Assembly: GCA_963565915.1 (NCBI GenBank)
Contig: OY751490.1
Location: forward strand, 2,914,001-2,978,000
Source: Entoloma clypeatum
Lineage: Eukaryota > Basidiomycota > Agaricomycetes > Agaricales > Entolomataceae
Length of the DNA stretch: 64,000 nucleotides
Direction: 5' to 3'
Positions 1-10,587 of this stretch are shown here, piece after piece (within the stretch, counting starts at the first letter, position 1; the number at the start of each line of letters is the position of its first letter). The notes beneath the pieces are model-generated. The model had not been told where the DNA came from, ran no database searches, and was given only the letters and a program-made list of their open reading frames with translations. The position numbers were made by a program, and so were the translations under genes.

Positions 1-1
1 T

Positions 2-1311
2 CCACCGGGATTTTCACGACCAGCTCCGAAGAAGGCTGCACCCCCGGAATCTATACCAGCCTCCCTTCCCCTCGTTGCGCCAGCAGTGTCTTCACTCAAC
101 GTTTCTGAGCCAATTATCACTCACCTTGCCGGAACGATTGACAACCTAGCTTCATATCTCGCATCCAACCCGGCAATCGCTTCAAAGGTATCCGGTGTCC
201 TGGAAACTGCCAAGGCCGACCTGACTTCACTAGCTGACCGTATTGAACAAGCGAAAGAAGAAGAGCGAATAGCATTGGAAGCAAAAGTGGATGAGCAGAC
301 TCGGGAGTATACGCTGAAAATGATGGAGTTAGAAATGGAGGCCCAGGACAAACTGGATAATCAGCAAGAAGACTTCAGAAAGTTCTTCGATGAGGAGAGA
401 GTGAGAATTGCGCAGGCATATCGCGAAAAACTAGACCACGAGCTACGAACTCAGACAGACCTTATCAACCAACGGTGTGTCCCATCCTCTCTTCCCTTTT
501 GATCCTTCTTTTTACCATTCGTGCTTAGACTCAAGGAAGAGGTCATTGCTCAAGGAATTGAGCTCCAACGTCGTTGGATTCGTGACATCAAAGTTCGCGT
601 GGAGCAGGAACGCGGAGGGCGACTTGGAAAGCTTGAAGAGCTTTCGTCACAACTCAAGCGCCTTGAACGTGTCGCCCTCGATAACTCCACATATCTCGAC
701 GATAACATTCGAGCTCATAACCTCTGGTCCGCCGTTCGTTCCTTAACCTCTTCCGCGCTATCATCCCCTGTTCGCAAACCATTCCGTGACGAGCTCCGTG
801 TTCTGCGACATATCACTGAAGCACGGGAAGACCCCGTGGTCATTGCAGCTCTGGATAGCCTAGAATCGACCGAAACTCCCGACGTTGGTGTAGAGCCTTT
901 CGCAGACCTTGCATCGTGGTTTGCAAGTGATGTTGCACCCAAGGTGTGCCATGTTGCTCTGGTTCCCGAAGAGAATGCTGGCGTCCTGTCATATCTCACA
1001 AGCCATCTCTTTTCGGGACTCCGATTCCGGAGGCATGGGCTTGTGAGCGGTGATGATGTCCTGAGTGTCATCTCCAGGGCGGAGCACTACTTGAACGAGA
1101 AGGATCTTGACAGTGCTGCGCGTGAACTCAATCAACTCAGAGGCCCGGCCAAAATTCTGCTCCGTGATTGGTTGGAGGCTGCAAGGCGGAGGTTAGAGGT
1201 TCAACAAGCTCTAGAGGTGAGTTCTAGCATCGCATGCGACGTCCAGAATCCGACATGTGTGTTCAGGTTGTTCAAACTTCGGCAACCTTGGCGTCATTAT
1301 TGGTGGTATAG
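2..1311 (+). CDS. MIC60: MIC60/mitofilin, C-terminal part (5' end outside window)
   Basis: C-terminal about 400 residues of the MICOS subunit MIC60, the inner-membrane protein that shapes crista junctions. The frame is open from the window edge, so the mitochondrial presequence and membrane segment lie upstream. Three exons are read here: introns 475-528 (GT-AG, split Arg codon) and 1217-1266 (phase 0). The last exon is only 45 nt and restores the family's C-terminal signature, read as VVQTSATLASLLVV before TAG at 1309. The visible part is a Pro/Ala-rich segment, then a long charged coiled coil (about nt 200-680), then the mitofilin domain (nt 700-1311). Without the last splice the frame runs into unrelated sequence to 1555, so the short last exon is well supported. 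Known role: MIC60 binds outer-membrane partners such as TOM and SAM. Converges with the next gene, 190 bp between stops. Confidence 0.93.
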
Positions 1312-1501
1312 ATCAACGGATGCCGATAGATTGTTAAAATATCTCGTTGTTACTGCATCAGATATAGAAGAGATTGAATTGTTGGGGTGGTCAAACGAAG
1401 CGAAAAGCATTATAAACCGCATTGAGAATGCTAGGGACCATTCTGCGGCATTGTCATGGGCACTCCACCAATCGCACACTCGCATATTACCTGAGCCCTC
1501 C

Positions 1502-2641
1502 TCACCACAGTCTGGCAATTTTATCAGCAGCGTGCTTAGAACGACAAGAGATTAACTTGCCTGGACATTTTCGCCGTGTTGTCCGGAAGCCAATAATGGA
1601 CCCCTTGAAACCTTTACTAACCCAGGAAATATAGTCGCTCCCACCTTGTCAATCTCACCTCTCTCGTTTCGCACACACCGCTTCACCAACTCAACCTGTC
1701 CTGGATGTAGGGTGCTTCCCAATTCCGGTACAAAAGCACGATAGAAGGCATCGCTTGTACCAGAGCTAGAGCTATGGAGCATTCGCGAGAAGTCATATGC
1801 AGATTCCAGGACAGATACGCCGCCAGACTCTGGAAGTGTGCCATTGAGACACTTCGTTAGTTCTGGTACCTGCTCCTCCATGATACTGAGCGACATTTCA
1901 GGGGTACAAGATTGCACAGCTGCTGAAAATGTTTGTCGGCGCCAGACGCTGGCTACTGTTGGATCGCCTGCGAAATGATAATAATATTTAGTTTGTGTCT
2001 TTGTGAAGTACCGAGCGAAGCCTTACGAGCGAATATATGCTCGTGAATCCTTGTCAATTGGACATTGGCTTCACTGGAGTTGGTGATAATCAGACAGTTG
2101 ATTATCCCCTCAGAGATCGTCTCCGCCAGCGCGTGCCGCAGATAAAATTGTGTCTGCATCGAGGTCGCCTGCGTGAATATGACATCCGGCTCGCCCGTGA
2201 CGTCGGTAAGGATAGCGCGGATGATCGCCTCGTACAATGTGGGAGATGTGCGGACAACATCTGACGACCATCGGTTGATCAGCTTGTCCAGCTGTGAAGC
2301 AGCATTCTGCCGATGGGTTCAGTCGCGATGCATCAAGGATTATTGCAGTCAAACTTGCTTTGATCGAGAAGTCGTCGACCGTATTGCCGTCCCGTTTCTG
2401 ATTATTGATTGAGCCCCCCTCCAAGACGGCGATCCGTTCTCTCAGCTGTGCGACCTGTCGTTCTTGCTCCTCAAGCTGAAGTCGCTGCTGTTCGACCTTC
2501 TCGTGGGCTAACCGCTGGGATAGGAGTAGTTAGTTTCTAGAACCGTGTACTAATACCATGAAAAAGACGGACGAAGTTGGTTAGGGCGTAGCGATATTGG
2601 TCCCCAGAGACGACGTCCTGTTGATGTTGTGAGTATGCCAT
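1502..2641 (-). CDS. Coiled-coil protein of unknown function
   Basis: Five-exon model, 298 residues, not assigned to a family. Exons 2641-2557, 2507-2359, 2306-2027, 1967-1618 and 1534-1502; lengths sum to a multiple of three. The N-terminus (MAYSQHQQDVV...) leads into a heptad-rich, Glu/Gln/Arg-rich coiled coil (residues about 28-60), followed by a mostly helical-looking region without cysteines in metal-binding arrangement or recognisable catalytic motifs. The intron 2307-2358 begins with GC and ends with AG; only that splice keeps the frame. The last intron (1535-1617) and the 10-residue C-terminus are the least certain part. Start chosen at the ATG at 2641, the first that does not run back into the upstream nucleoporin gene. 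It probably encodes a structural or adaptor protein, but that is a guess from composition alone. Confidence 0.7.
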
Positions 2642-2760
2642 GGCTATGGAGGCGTTCGACGCAAAGGACTTTGTTAGGTTAGCTGGGTCATCCTCATGAC
2701 AAGATAGCAATATAATTTTGCCAGGTTCGGCGATAAAATGAGATGACAGTGACGACGCTA

Positions 2761-4666
2761 CTACTTGACATCCAGCCCACTCATCCCATAGTCGTCCCCA
2801 TCTCCTGTCCTGTCCAGCTCGTTGAAAGGATCTCTCATGCTCCCCGTCTTTGCACGCCACAGTTGTGTATACAAAGCTTTAATTTTCTGCAGTTCGGCAT
2901 CCAAAGCGGCTGTCCTGCTCGCGAGGGCCAAAAAAGTCGCGTGTTGAGCTTGAAGAGTCGTGGAGATGCCTATCGCACCTGATTGTCAGTGTGAAACTGT
3001 GTAAATATGTTTGAATGAACAGAATACTTTGAGGGGTTGGAGTTTGATGGGCCGACGATGAAAGTTTTCGTTCAATTTGCTAGCAGATCGAATTTCAGCA
3101 CTCGCGCATCTGAGCAGGCTGAATGATACCCTTACCTCAATTGTTGATTTGTACCATACAAGTCTCTGATTCATATTCTCCGTCACACGACTGAAGAACC
3201 TGAAAAAATCCATGGAGAATCCGGTCTGTTCTTCGAATGGGGAAAACATACTCTAATGGGAATCCAGCGTGGTCCTTAAGATAACTGCTGCTGGCTGCAC
3301 CCGCCTGAAGATTCTTGAAGCCATCCACGATTCTCGTTGCAATAATGGTATCTTGCACTGCCTGTTCAACCTTCCCCTTGAGATCTCTTGTAACGTGTAG
3401 ATCGTTATGTATCAAAGTCGAGGTGTTCATTAGGTCCTGAAAAAGGTTGCATCAGCAACGTTCAACAGAAACTGCTCAATCAACCTTGTGAATGCTTCGC
3501 ATGAGTTCTTGCCCCTTTTTAGACTCTTCACCCAGTTTTCTTTGGTGCAGTTCCTTGCCAATCTGAACGCGGCCTTGAATGTGAGAACTGGCATCGTGTT
3601 ATGTGATGCAGAATATGAAGTCAAAGAGAGCGTACTCTATGCCTTCCAAGACACGCTTCAATTCGTCCGGAGTGTCGTTGAACTTGGTGGATTTTGAAAG
3701 CAAAAAACCGCTTGGCTGATTGCCCGTTGATAGTCTAAAAGTCAAAGGATAACTTCAACCTCTCGTGTGACGATGGCAGCACAGGATACCGACCCAAGGC
3801 TGACAAATACGATAGACCGGCCGAACGAGCAGCGAATCGGCGAGAGAACAGGGAAACTGCAGTATCACTCACTTTGGCTGCTGCTGCTGTTGCTGAGTAC
3901 CGAATAGTGATGTACCCCCAAATCCTCCAGTAGATGCTGCAACCTGAGGCTGAAGGGTATTTCCAAACAATCCAGCGCTCTGTTGCTGCTGCCCAGTGGT
4001 CGATCCAAAGAGAGATCCCCCCAAAGGAGGGTTTGACTGTTGCTGTGCCTGGGCAGGTTGACCAAATAAGCCTCCAGTCGGTTGTTGTTGTTGCTGCTGC
4101 TGTCCTCCCGGCTGACCAAAAAGGCCGCCAGACGGTTGCTGTTGAGTGGTCTGACCGAACAATCCGCCGGATGGTTGTTGTTGCTGCTGTTGCGTGGCTT
4201 GGCCAAACAAGCCACCTGTCGGTTGCTGCTGTTGGCTCGGCTGTCCGAACAGACCAGTGGATTGCTGTGGCTGAGTAGATTGCCCAAAAAGACCTCCGCT
4301 CGGTTGTTGTTGTGACTGAGTAGATTGCCCGAAAAGACCTCCACTTGGTTGTTGTTGTGGCTGAGCAGATTGTCCAAAGAAACTTCCACCTGGTTGTTGC
4401 TGTGTTTGAGTAGATTGCCCAAAAAGACCTCCCGTTGGTTGTTGTTGCGACTGAGCCGATTGCCCGAATAGACCTCCTGTCGATTGCTGCTGGGTAGGCT
4501 GCCCAAAGAGTCCCGTCGGCTGCTGAGTCGGCTGTCCGAACAAGCTAGGCTGCTGTTGTGGTGGTTTAGCGGCCCCAAATATCGAGTTTGTCGTGGTACT
4601 GGTGGGGAACTTTCATGAGTGATGCCGGGAACACGCTCAATGGTCGTACTTTGCAGCAAACGCCAT
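2761..4666 (-). CDS. NUP49: FG nucleoporin Nup49/Nup58 type
   Basis: Eight-exon model, 487 residues; exon lengths sum correctly. The first coding exon is 17 nt (4666-4650), then a 726-nt exon codes about 240 residues of GLFGQ-type FG repeats with Gln-rich spacers (nt 4598-3873). The rest gives the conserved helical region: a segment read as SHIQGRVQIGKEL, another as ASSSYLKDHAGFPLE, and a C-terminal stretch LQAQHATFLALASRTAALDA typical of fungal Nup49. Known role: member of the Nsp1-Nup57-Nup49 central channel trimer; FG repeats form the permeability barrier and bind karyopherins. Introns: 4599-4649, 3735-3872 (138 nt, long for this window), 3588-3635, 3437-3484, 3200-3251, 3080-3135, 2979-3027. 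The C-terminus ends acidic and Gly-rich (TAG at 2761). Confidence 0.92.
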
Positions 4667-4712
4667 GGACGAGAAAAGGAAGTATTGGCTAACACGTGAT
4701 CGCGTAATTAAT

Positions 4713-5642
4713 TTACTGAGGTTGTCTTTCTCCGTCAACCCAAACGTCGACCTTTTCATCGTAAAAGGCGACATATCCCTTGATCGCCGCGCATTCGGCT
4801 GTTGGCGTTTCGTACCACCAGACAATGTCACGTCGCATGTCTCCCGACGGCCCCTTGACATGATAGTATTTTGCCTCTCCCTGCGTCCAACATGTGCATG
4901 ATCAGCCACAAGCCCATGTAAAAGGAAGCGCCGTTACTTTATAGGGGCAACGCGTCCTGAGTTCAGACAGTTCAAACAAATCAAGCCGACAATGGTTCTT
5001 GGGAATATAGGTGCGAACGCGCAAATTGGTCTCATACAAAAGTCTTGGCATATGAGTATTGGCGACTACAAGGCCATCCACTTCAACGCGGACATGTCTC
5101 GACGATTGAAGAACATCGACACGCTGCGTAATCAGTGTTCAGGGATCTGGATAAAATCTGGTATGCAGCTCACTTTATATGGGTCCTTGCAATGAACAAA
5201 AATCTCTTCCTCCTCTTCGAACCAGGCATCCATAGCAGTGAATGTGATAGTGAATAGTCCACCAAGGTCTCCCCCCTGGGGATAGCAAGTCACTGCCCCA
5301 GGCGCGCACCGCGATCCTACGATCACATCAAATGTCGTCTTTTGAGGATCCGACCGTTGCGGTTACTGAGAAACTTGAATGGCAATTCGGCTTCAGAAAA
5401 GAAGTAGGCTGGATAATACGGTTTCTCCCAACTATAAGCAGGCGAGATGGTGATGTGCGCACTAGAGATAACATGATGACTTACACCAACTTTGCTTTTT
5501 TGGAATCAACGATGTATTCTCCTTCGAATACGACGCGGATGCGCTTTGGGTTGTTTTCAGTATGAGGTAAGATGAATACCATTCTTCTGTTGGCAGCGTC
5601 ATTGGGATACGTCATATTATCCCTACACCCACCGCTTGACAT
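4713..5642 (-). CDS. Tandem DUF427 domain protein
   Basis: Five exons, 239 residues, lengths sum to a multiple of three (5642-5485, 5431-5367, 5316-5174, 5123-4938, 4880-4713). Two copies of the DUF427 fold are visible. The first carries the strand read as RVVFEGEYIVDSKKAKLVW and EKPYYPAYFF; the second has VRVEVDGLVVANT, LYETNLRVRTYIP and a C-terminal VAFYDEKVDVWVDGE. Both repeats keep the family pattern of an aromatic-Pro 'YIP/YFF' strand and a 'CPYKGEAKYY' turn. DUF427 proteins are small cytosolic proteins of unknown biochemical role found in bacteria and fungi. The splice 5317-5366 removes most of the first repeat's middle strand region, so the first copy may be shorter than typical, or an alternative form exists. 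Confidence 0.85.
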
Positions 5643-6730
5643 TGTATGCTTTCGAGAGGTATGCTGTATCTGACTGCACAGCCACTTGGAGAGACGATGG
5701 CGTTGAGCGCCTTTGTCTTCTTCGAGTCTGATAGTAAAGGTGGCGCCGGGGCGCATACGGATTACTGTTCCTGAAGCGCTCTCGTGAGGACGAAAGGCTT
5801 TCGTGGCATCTTGATTCTTCAGAACCTGGGTTGCTGGTCTGATCTGCGTCCTTCGAGTTATGATACCAGGAGCAGAGTGCCGACTGAACAAAATCTATCC
5901 CCTGTATACGGTTCGTCGTTTTGCTCAGTACCGCATTTTATGTCGATTGGCCCAAGACTCTTCTAATTCAGTGCAGAACTTCTGAACCACTGCGTAATTT
6001 TGGTTCGATTGCCTCACAATTAATCAAAGTTAACGGAGACGTCTCTAAGTACAACTGATGTTTCCACGAATGCCGACACCTAGTAGGAATGACAGGGCCA
6101 AGGAAAGACTGTTCCTTCTTATGACGCACAGGTCAACCTTTGGGATCTTCAAACCAAATTCGTCATTCTCCCGGCGGATCATCGGGACGAGTTATGCAGA
6201 TGAAAACCATGCTACTCTCAGTGAGCTGGATCTTCTCTTTCACGGAATGTCAATCTGATCAGAAATGTCCGAAATAAACGCACCGTGTGGGAGTCATGTG
6301 GGGCCTGCATCGAGCCTCTTCCATATTCAATAAAACTGGTATGGAATCGCCTTGGAAGTGTAGGGATCCAGTCTAATCCAGTCGAGGTTTTAGTGCATCC
6401 AGGAATCACCAAGATAATTGTCAAATCATTGATCAAACGTTTGTCTCTTTCGGACAGACGTTCATTTGCAATCCTGTGAACCGCGCCATATCTACCCACG
6501 GGGATCTCTGATTAGCTTGATCGGGAAAATCCTGCGAAGCTCTCCGCGTCAAAAAAACCCCCTTGAAATGACATGTGTGGTGGCTGGTGTACGTGCATCA
6601 CATGGGTAGCGCACGCCGACCGAGCTTTCAAGGCGACCAGTTGAGTTGCCTTTGGACCATACATCCAAGTTAAAGGCGGCAATGGCAATCGACCCCACGC
6701 CCATCGTTTGTGCTCTATTCGCGGACTGAC
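5643..6730. other. 1.1 kb without a recognisable gene
   Basis: Lies upstream of two diverging genes (5642 minus, 6731 plus). Only short reading frames occur on either strand, none with a family signature or a convincing chain of splice sites. The frame of the DUF427 first exon stays open upstream to 5891 but holds no better start. It may contain both promoters and 5' leaders, or the remains of a decayed gene. Confidence 0.5.
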
Positions 6731-7314
6731 ATGCGAGCCCAGACTTCCACCACACAGCTCTGCTCGTTGACTGAATGGTCAATGCGACACATCCGAGAAG
6801 TCTTTGAAGCGCATTCAGATGAACAGTCGCTGAGGGCCATATTCACGACCTTCTCCGAGAGTCTCCAAGCCACCATCAATGGCGCTCCAGTCAATCGAGA
6901 AGGGATCAGCCAACTCGTTTTGGCCATGCGCAGGACCTCACCTAGGGGTCTAAGAGTTCACTGGAAGCAAGCTGTTGAAGCACCTTCGGATCCAGCGAAC
7001 CGAGTATGTCTCACCTTTTCTTTCACTGAAACAGGAAGGGTATAATAAATTCTTAGGATGGAGCATTCGCCGGCGTGTACATCATCCGAGGGATCCAGAA
7101 GATCTCCCCAGAATCCTCAAAGCCAGTCAATTTTGAGCGCCTGAAGACCGTTACTGTGAAGTGAGTTTCCTTTCTTGCGACGCAGAAATTCTAACTTCTC
7201 TTTTCCAACAGAATCGAATCTCAGTCGTCGTCGACTTGCCTCGATAGCCGAAGGATTGTCGATCTATCGTTTGTCGCGACCGACAAGAGGGTGGATCGTC
7301 AAGAATTGCTGTGA
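6731..7314 (+). CDS. Small protein of unknown function
   Basis: Three exons (6731-7003, 7057-7160, 7212-7314), 159 residues, summing correctly; introns 53 and 51 nt with good GT-AG sites. Reads as MRAQTSTTQLCSLTEWSMR at the start and ends near VATDKRVDRQELL. The mix of an N-terminal helix, a central 'ING...GISQLV' segment and later strands (AFAGVYIIRGIQKI) is compatible with an NTF2-like or SnoaL-like small fold, but I see no diagnostic residues and do not claim it. No signal peptide or membrane segment. Start is the first ATG in frame; an upstream GTG in frame is unlikely to be used. Confidence 0.7.
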
Positions 7315-7418
7315 CAAGTGTACCCAGCAGTCTCATCATGCGTACACACATCAGTCTTGATATTGTACCGCGAACATGCTCTAATTCGCTTGATTCTGGG
7401 TCATCTAATCCGTCGAAT

Positions 7419-7670
7419 TTAGGCTGTTGTAAAGCTGAGCGCTTCAGCAATAGCAGATTTTACAATGAACGGTTCCTTTATTTTCAAACCTGTTTGAAGT
7501 CGGATCTCTGAGAAAACAAAGGCATTGGGCTGATATGTCCGACCTTGATAGTGCATGTTGGGCTTGATCCTGACACGCTGAAGAACAGAAACCTAGCAGA
7601 CCTGAGTTTGTTAAGAGTTGTGGTGCCATGTTACGATTCCACATCCACCCCGACCTCTCAATCTCGCCAT
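7419..7670 (-). CDS. Very small protein (64 aa), unknown
   Basis: Two-exon model: 7670-7635 (12 codons, Arg/Gly-rich) and 7577-7419, intron 57 nt with a TTAAC branch-like site. The second exon reads as a coherent polypeptide (RIKPNMHYQGRTYQPNAFVF ... ending SFTTA, TAA). It is below common ORF length cut-offs. I do not recognise the family. The second exon looks like real coding sequence; the first exon is only the best-fitting choice, and an alternative upstream exon is possible. Convergent with the preceding plus-strand gene (stop 7314). Confidence 0.45.
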
Positions 7671-8137
7671 AAGGCAAGGTCCCGCTAGGCGTTGAAACCA
7701 ACAGAATCTTTGCAGCCAGCATTCGTTATAAATCAGGAGTACGCTGACTGGACAACAGAGAAAGCACCCAGAGTCCAACGACATGGGAGTTTATGCGTTT
7801 CTATATTTGAGGTGTGTAAGCCATGAGCCCGAAAAGCCATCCAAAAACAATTTAAACAGCAATGCGACAACAAACACGGAAGAAAGGAATCCGCTGAGTA
7901 CTGTCAAAAGGAAAATGTATGTACGCTCCGCACCAGGTTTGCTCGTAGGCGTGGACTCCACACACACGGCTGAGAAGGGCAATCAAGACTGCACATGGAA
8001 GGAGAGGGGGGTGGTAGAATTCTTCTTGAAGAAAAAACCTGTTCCCGGAATGGGTATTTCTCTCCTGTCTCTGTAAGGCATTTGTCAGGGTGTATTCTCT
8101 TATCGCGGTGAACAGGACTATCGAGGAAACCCACAAT

Positions 8138-8976
8138 TCACGGACTGCAGAGGATATTGGTAAGTGAAGTCAAAATCTGACAAGAAACTGAATAGCTACC
8201 CCTGATAAGGAAGTTCATGAGTACAGCGACAAAAAGAACGATTCCCAGGATAATCGGGCCGCCGAAAGCATCTGCATTTGGAGAAATTAGATAATGGAGC
8301 CAGCAGGAGGGAGGCTAGGATGCACCGAAATGACCGGGGTATCGTCGTCGGATCAAGGAAACACGATGTTGGTAGAGCAAAAAGGCATATACCTATAAAA
8401 TGATTTTTCCTCGTTGACAAGAGTCATTGGAAAAAATGGGAGAAGGAACACGAACCACAAGCCAGACACTGATGAGAGCATAAGCATAAGCAAAGTTAGT
8501 AGCGATGTCGTCCTTGGATGCATTGAAAAGAGCAAGAGAAAGGGTTCCAATGAGGATGGAGACGTTCAACCAGGCGACCCAAGCTTCATTGACAAGATAA
8601 GTACGATGTGAACGGGAGGGGTGGAGGAGCGCAACGAACTTCTCTCGTTCGCGAACCAGACCTTGGCCTCGACTTTGATGGCAGTGGGTATTTTCTTGGG
8701 GACGCGGACTTGGGGCGGGAGGTTTATGGAGTGGTAGTCTCTGACGGTTGGTCTTTGCCCGTGCTCGTCATCGGTCGTATCGTCCGGGATAGCATCTGCA
8801 CGATTGTACCTCGCTGGTCGGGCAAGCCGGGGAAGAGAGGCGAGCGCGGCAGGGGAGAATGGGGAGAGCGCATCGGAGACAGCGACGAGGGACCTGCGGA
8901 TGAGAGACGGATGCTTACCGCTGCCCTCGTCTTCGGAGAGTCTCCTCTGCGGCGTCGATGTCGACGTGCTACTCAT
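8138..8976 (-). CDS. VTC1: Vtc1-like vacuolar transporter chaperone subunit
   Basis: Exons 8976-8640, 8583-8468, 8392-8326, 8271-8138. After an N-terminal tail of about 100 residues (Ser/Pro/Arg-rich) the protein reads KVEAKVWFANERTWVAWLN, the hallmark of the VTC/DUF202 membrane domain, followed by three membrane helices (WVAWLNVSILIGTLSLALF; FAYAYALISVYAFLLY; PIILGIVLFVAVLMNFLI) and the loop RVSLIRRRYPGHFDAF. Known role: Vtc1 anchors the vacuolar polyphosphate polymerase complex and helps microautophagy. The N-terminal tail is longer than in yeast Vtc1 (129 aa). The 3' end is uncertain: with a further splice at about 8192/8137 the protein continues as IRVREL and the frame stays open to 7852. 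The three-helix core is secure either way. Confidence 0.85.
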
Positions 8977-9090
8977 AGTGGCTGGTTCTAGAATGATCCA
9001 GCTGACGTCATCTGCGTCTAGAATGTCCTGGCACCACCTAACGCATATATTCCCAATCCTGCGCACAGAGCATTTCCTCGCAATTCAACA
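8977..9090. promoter_or_regulatory. Shared upstream region of VTC1-like and Hsp40 genes
   Basis: The 114 bp between the two start codons must hold both core promoters. No clear TATA box is seen. Confidence 0.5.
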
Positions 9091-10406
9091 ATGGGTACAG
9101 ACTACTACAAGCTACTTGGTATCTCAAAGTCTGCCACTGAAGATGAAATCAAGCGTGCATACAAAAAGATGGTATTGACGTTCCTCTCTCGATCTTCACC
9201 CCCGCTGACCACACCCCTCTTAGGCCCTGAAATGGCACCCAGATCGCAACCAGGGCTCGGAGGAAGCGAGCAAAAAGTTCAAAGAGGTAGTACATGCTCT
9301 GAACCCGCCATATCCAACCCAGCTCACCCCTTGCCAGATATCAGAAGCTTTCGAGGTCCTCAGCGACAGTAACAAACGAGCTGTTTACGACCAACTCGGA
9401 GAAGAGGGGCTCAAGCGCTCCGGGCCAGTGCCAGGACAAGGTGCTCCTGGAGGCTTTCCTGGATTCAGCGGTTTCCCGGGCGGTGGCGGTGGTACCACCT
9501 TTACATTCACGTCACCTGGCGGCTTTGGTGGTTCGTCGGGGTTTTCACCAACCGATCCACAAAAGGTATTCGAGTAAGTAGGATCCCATCCGTTCTTTGA
9601 CTGATCCTACTGATGTCACTTTTAGATCAATATTCGGCGAGGGTCTGGGAGGGTTCGGCATGGGTGGTATGGGTGGTATGGGTGGCATGGGCGGCATGGG
9701 TGGTGCTGGCAAGCGGAGAAACAGGTTCGACATGGACGTCGATGATGACGGAATGGGTGGCGACGCCAGGACATTTAGTTTCGGCAACGGTGGCATGCCA
9801 GGCGGTATGCCACAACGGCCCGCTCCGCAGCGATCCAAAACACACTCGTCTGCACCTTCCGAGATCGTACGGCCCCTCAAACTATCACTAAACGAGCTCT
9901 ACCATGGCCTCACGAAACACATCAAAGTTGGCCGACGTCTCTTGGACGGATCAACCGAGAACAAGGTTTTGGATATCCATATCCCACCAGGCTATAAGCC
10001 TGGAACAAAAATCCGCTTCCCCCGTGCAGGAAATGAAGCGCCATCAGGGGAGGCTCAAGATCTAGTCTTTGTGGTGGAAGAAAAGCCCCATGATGTTTTC
10101 ACGAGGGAAGGAAACGATCTTGTTTGCAAGCTCTCCATCACACTTCTCGAGGCATTGGTGGGTCCTCCAGGCGGTGGCAGGTTAGAGAAGACGGTAGAGA
10201 CACTTGACGGAAGAAAGAAACGGATCCTGGTGCCACCCCCAGTCATTAAACCCGGCCAGACTACGATTATCTCCGGCGAGGGAATGCCAATCAGGAAGGA
10301 TGGGACTGTTCAGAGGACGGGCGACCTAATCATCAAATGGTACATTGTGTTTCCGGACAACCTAACACCTACACAACAGGAGGGGCTAAGGAAGGTGTTG
10401 GGATGA
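9091..10406 (+). CDS. SIS1: Type II Hsp40 co-chaperone, Sis1/DNAJB family
   Basis: Four exons (9091-9171, 9224-9286, 9338-9573, 9626-10406), 386 residues. Domain order: J-domain (residues 1-70) with HPD in KWHPDRN; Gly/Phe-rich linker ([12 protein letters not shown]); a Gly/Met-rich block of GGM repeats (nt 9655-9705); then two beta-sandwich substrate-binding domains and a dimerisation tail. No zinc-finger cysteines, so type II. Known role: stimulates Hsp70 ATPase, binds unfolded clients, supports translation initiation and prion propagation in yeast. Splices are supported by continuity of the J-domain across introns 1 and 2. Stop TGA at 10404. Confidence 0.96.
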
Positions 10407-10587
10407 AGAATCTCTCTCTGGTTTGCCCTCGTGGACAGATCGACAAGTCGAATTATCGATACCCATTCCGTGCTGTATAAGGCTGCTGTATCATTATCTC
10501 CTGTGTACACTAGTATTCGACATAATGATAGACGACTGAAGAAAACTTGAAATCTGATAATTAACGATAAGTAAAGGTCGACTAATT

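Noticed and set aside
4082..4315. Leu-rich plus-strand ORF that could be a transmembrane protein
   Set aside because: Antisense of the CAG/CAA-coded Gln-rich FG repeats of Nup49.
6001..6060. GGTTCGATT-like B-box resembling a tRNA T-arm
   Set aside because: Flanking bases do not pair into a T-stem or acceptor stem and no D-arm is found.
5784..6258. Small plus-strand frames that might form a gene
   Set aside because: No acceptable splice chain, no family resemblance and poor start contexts.
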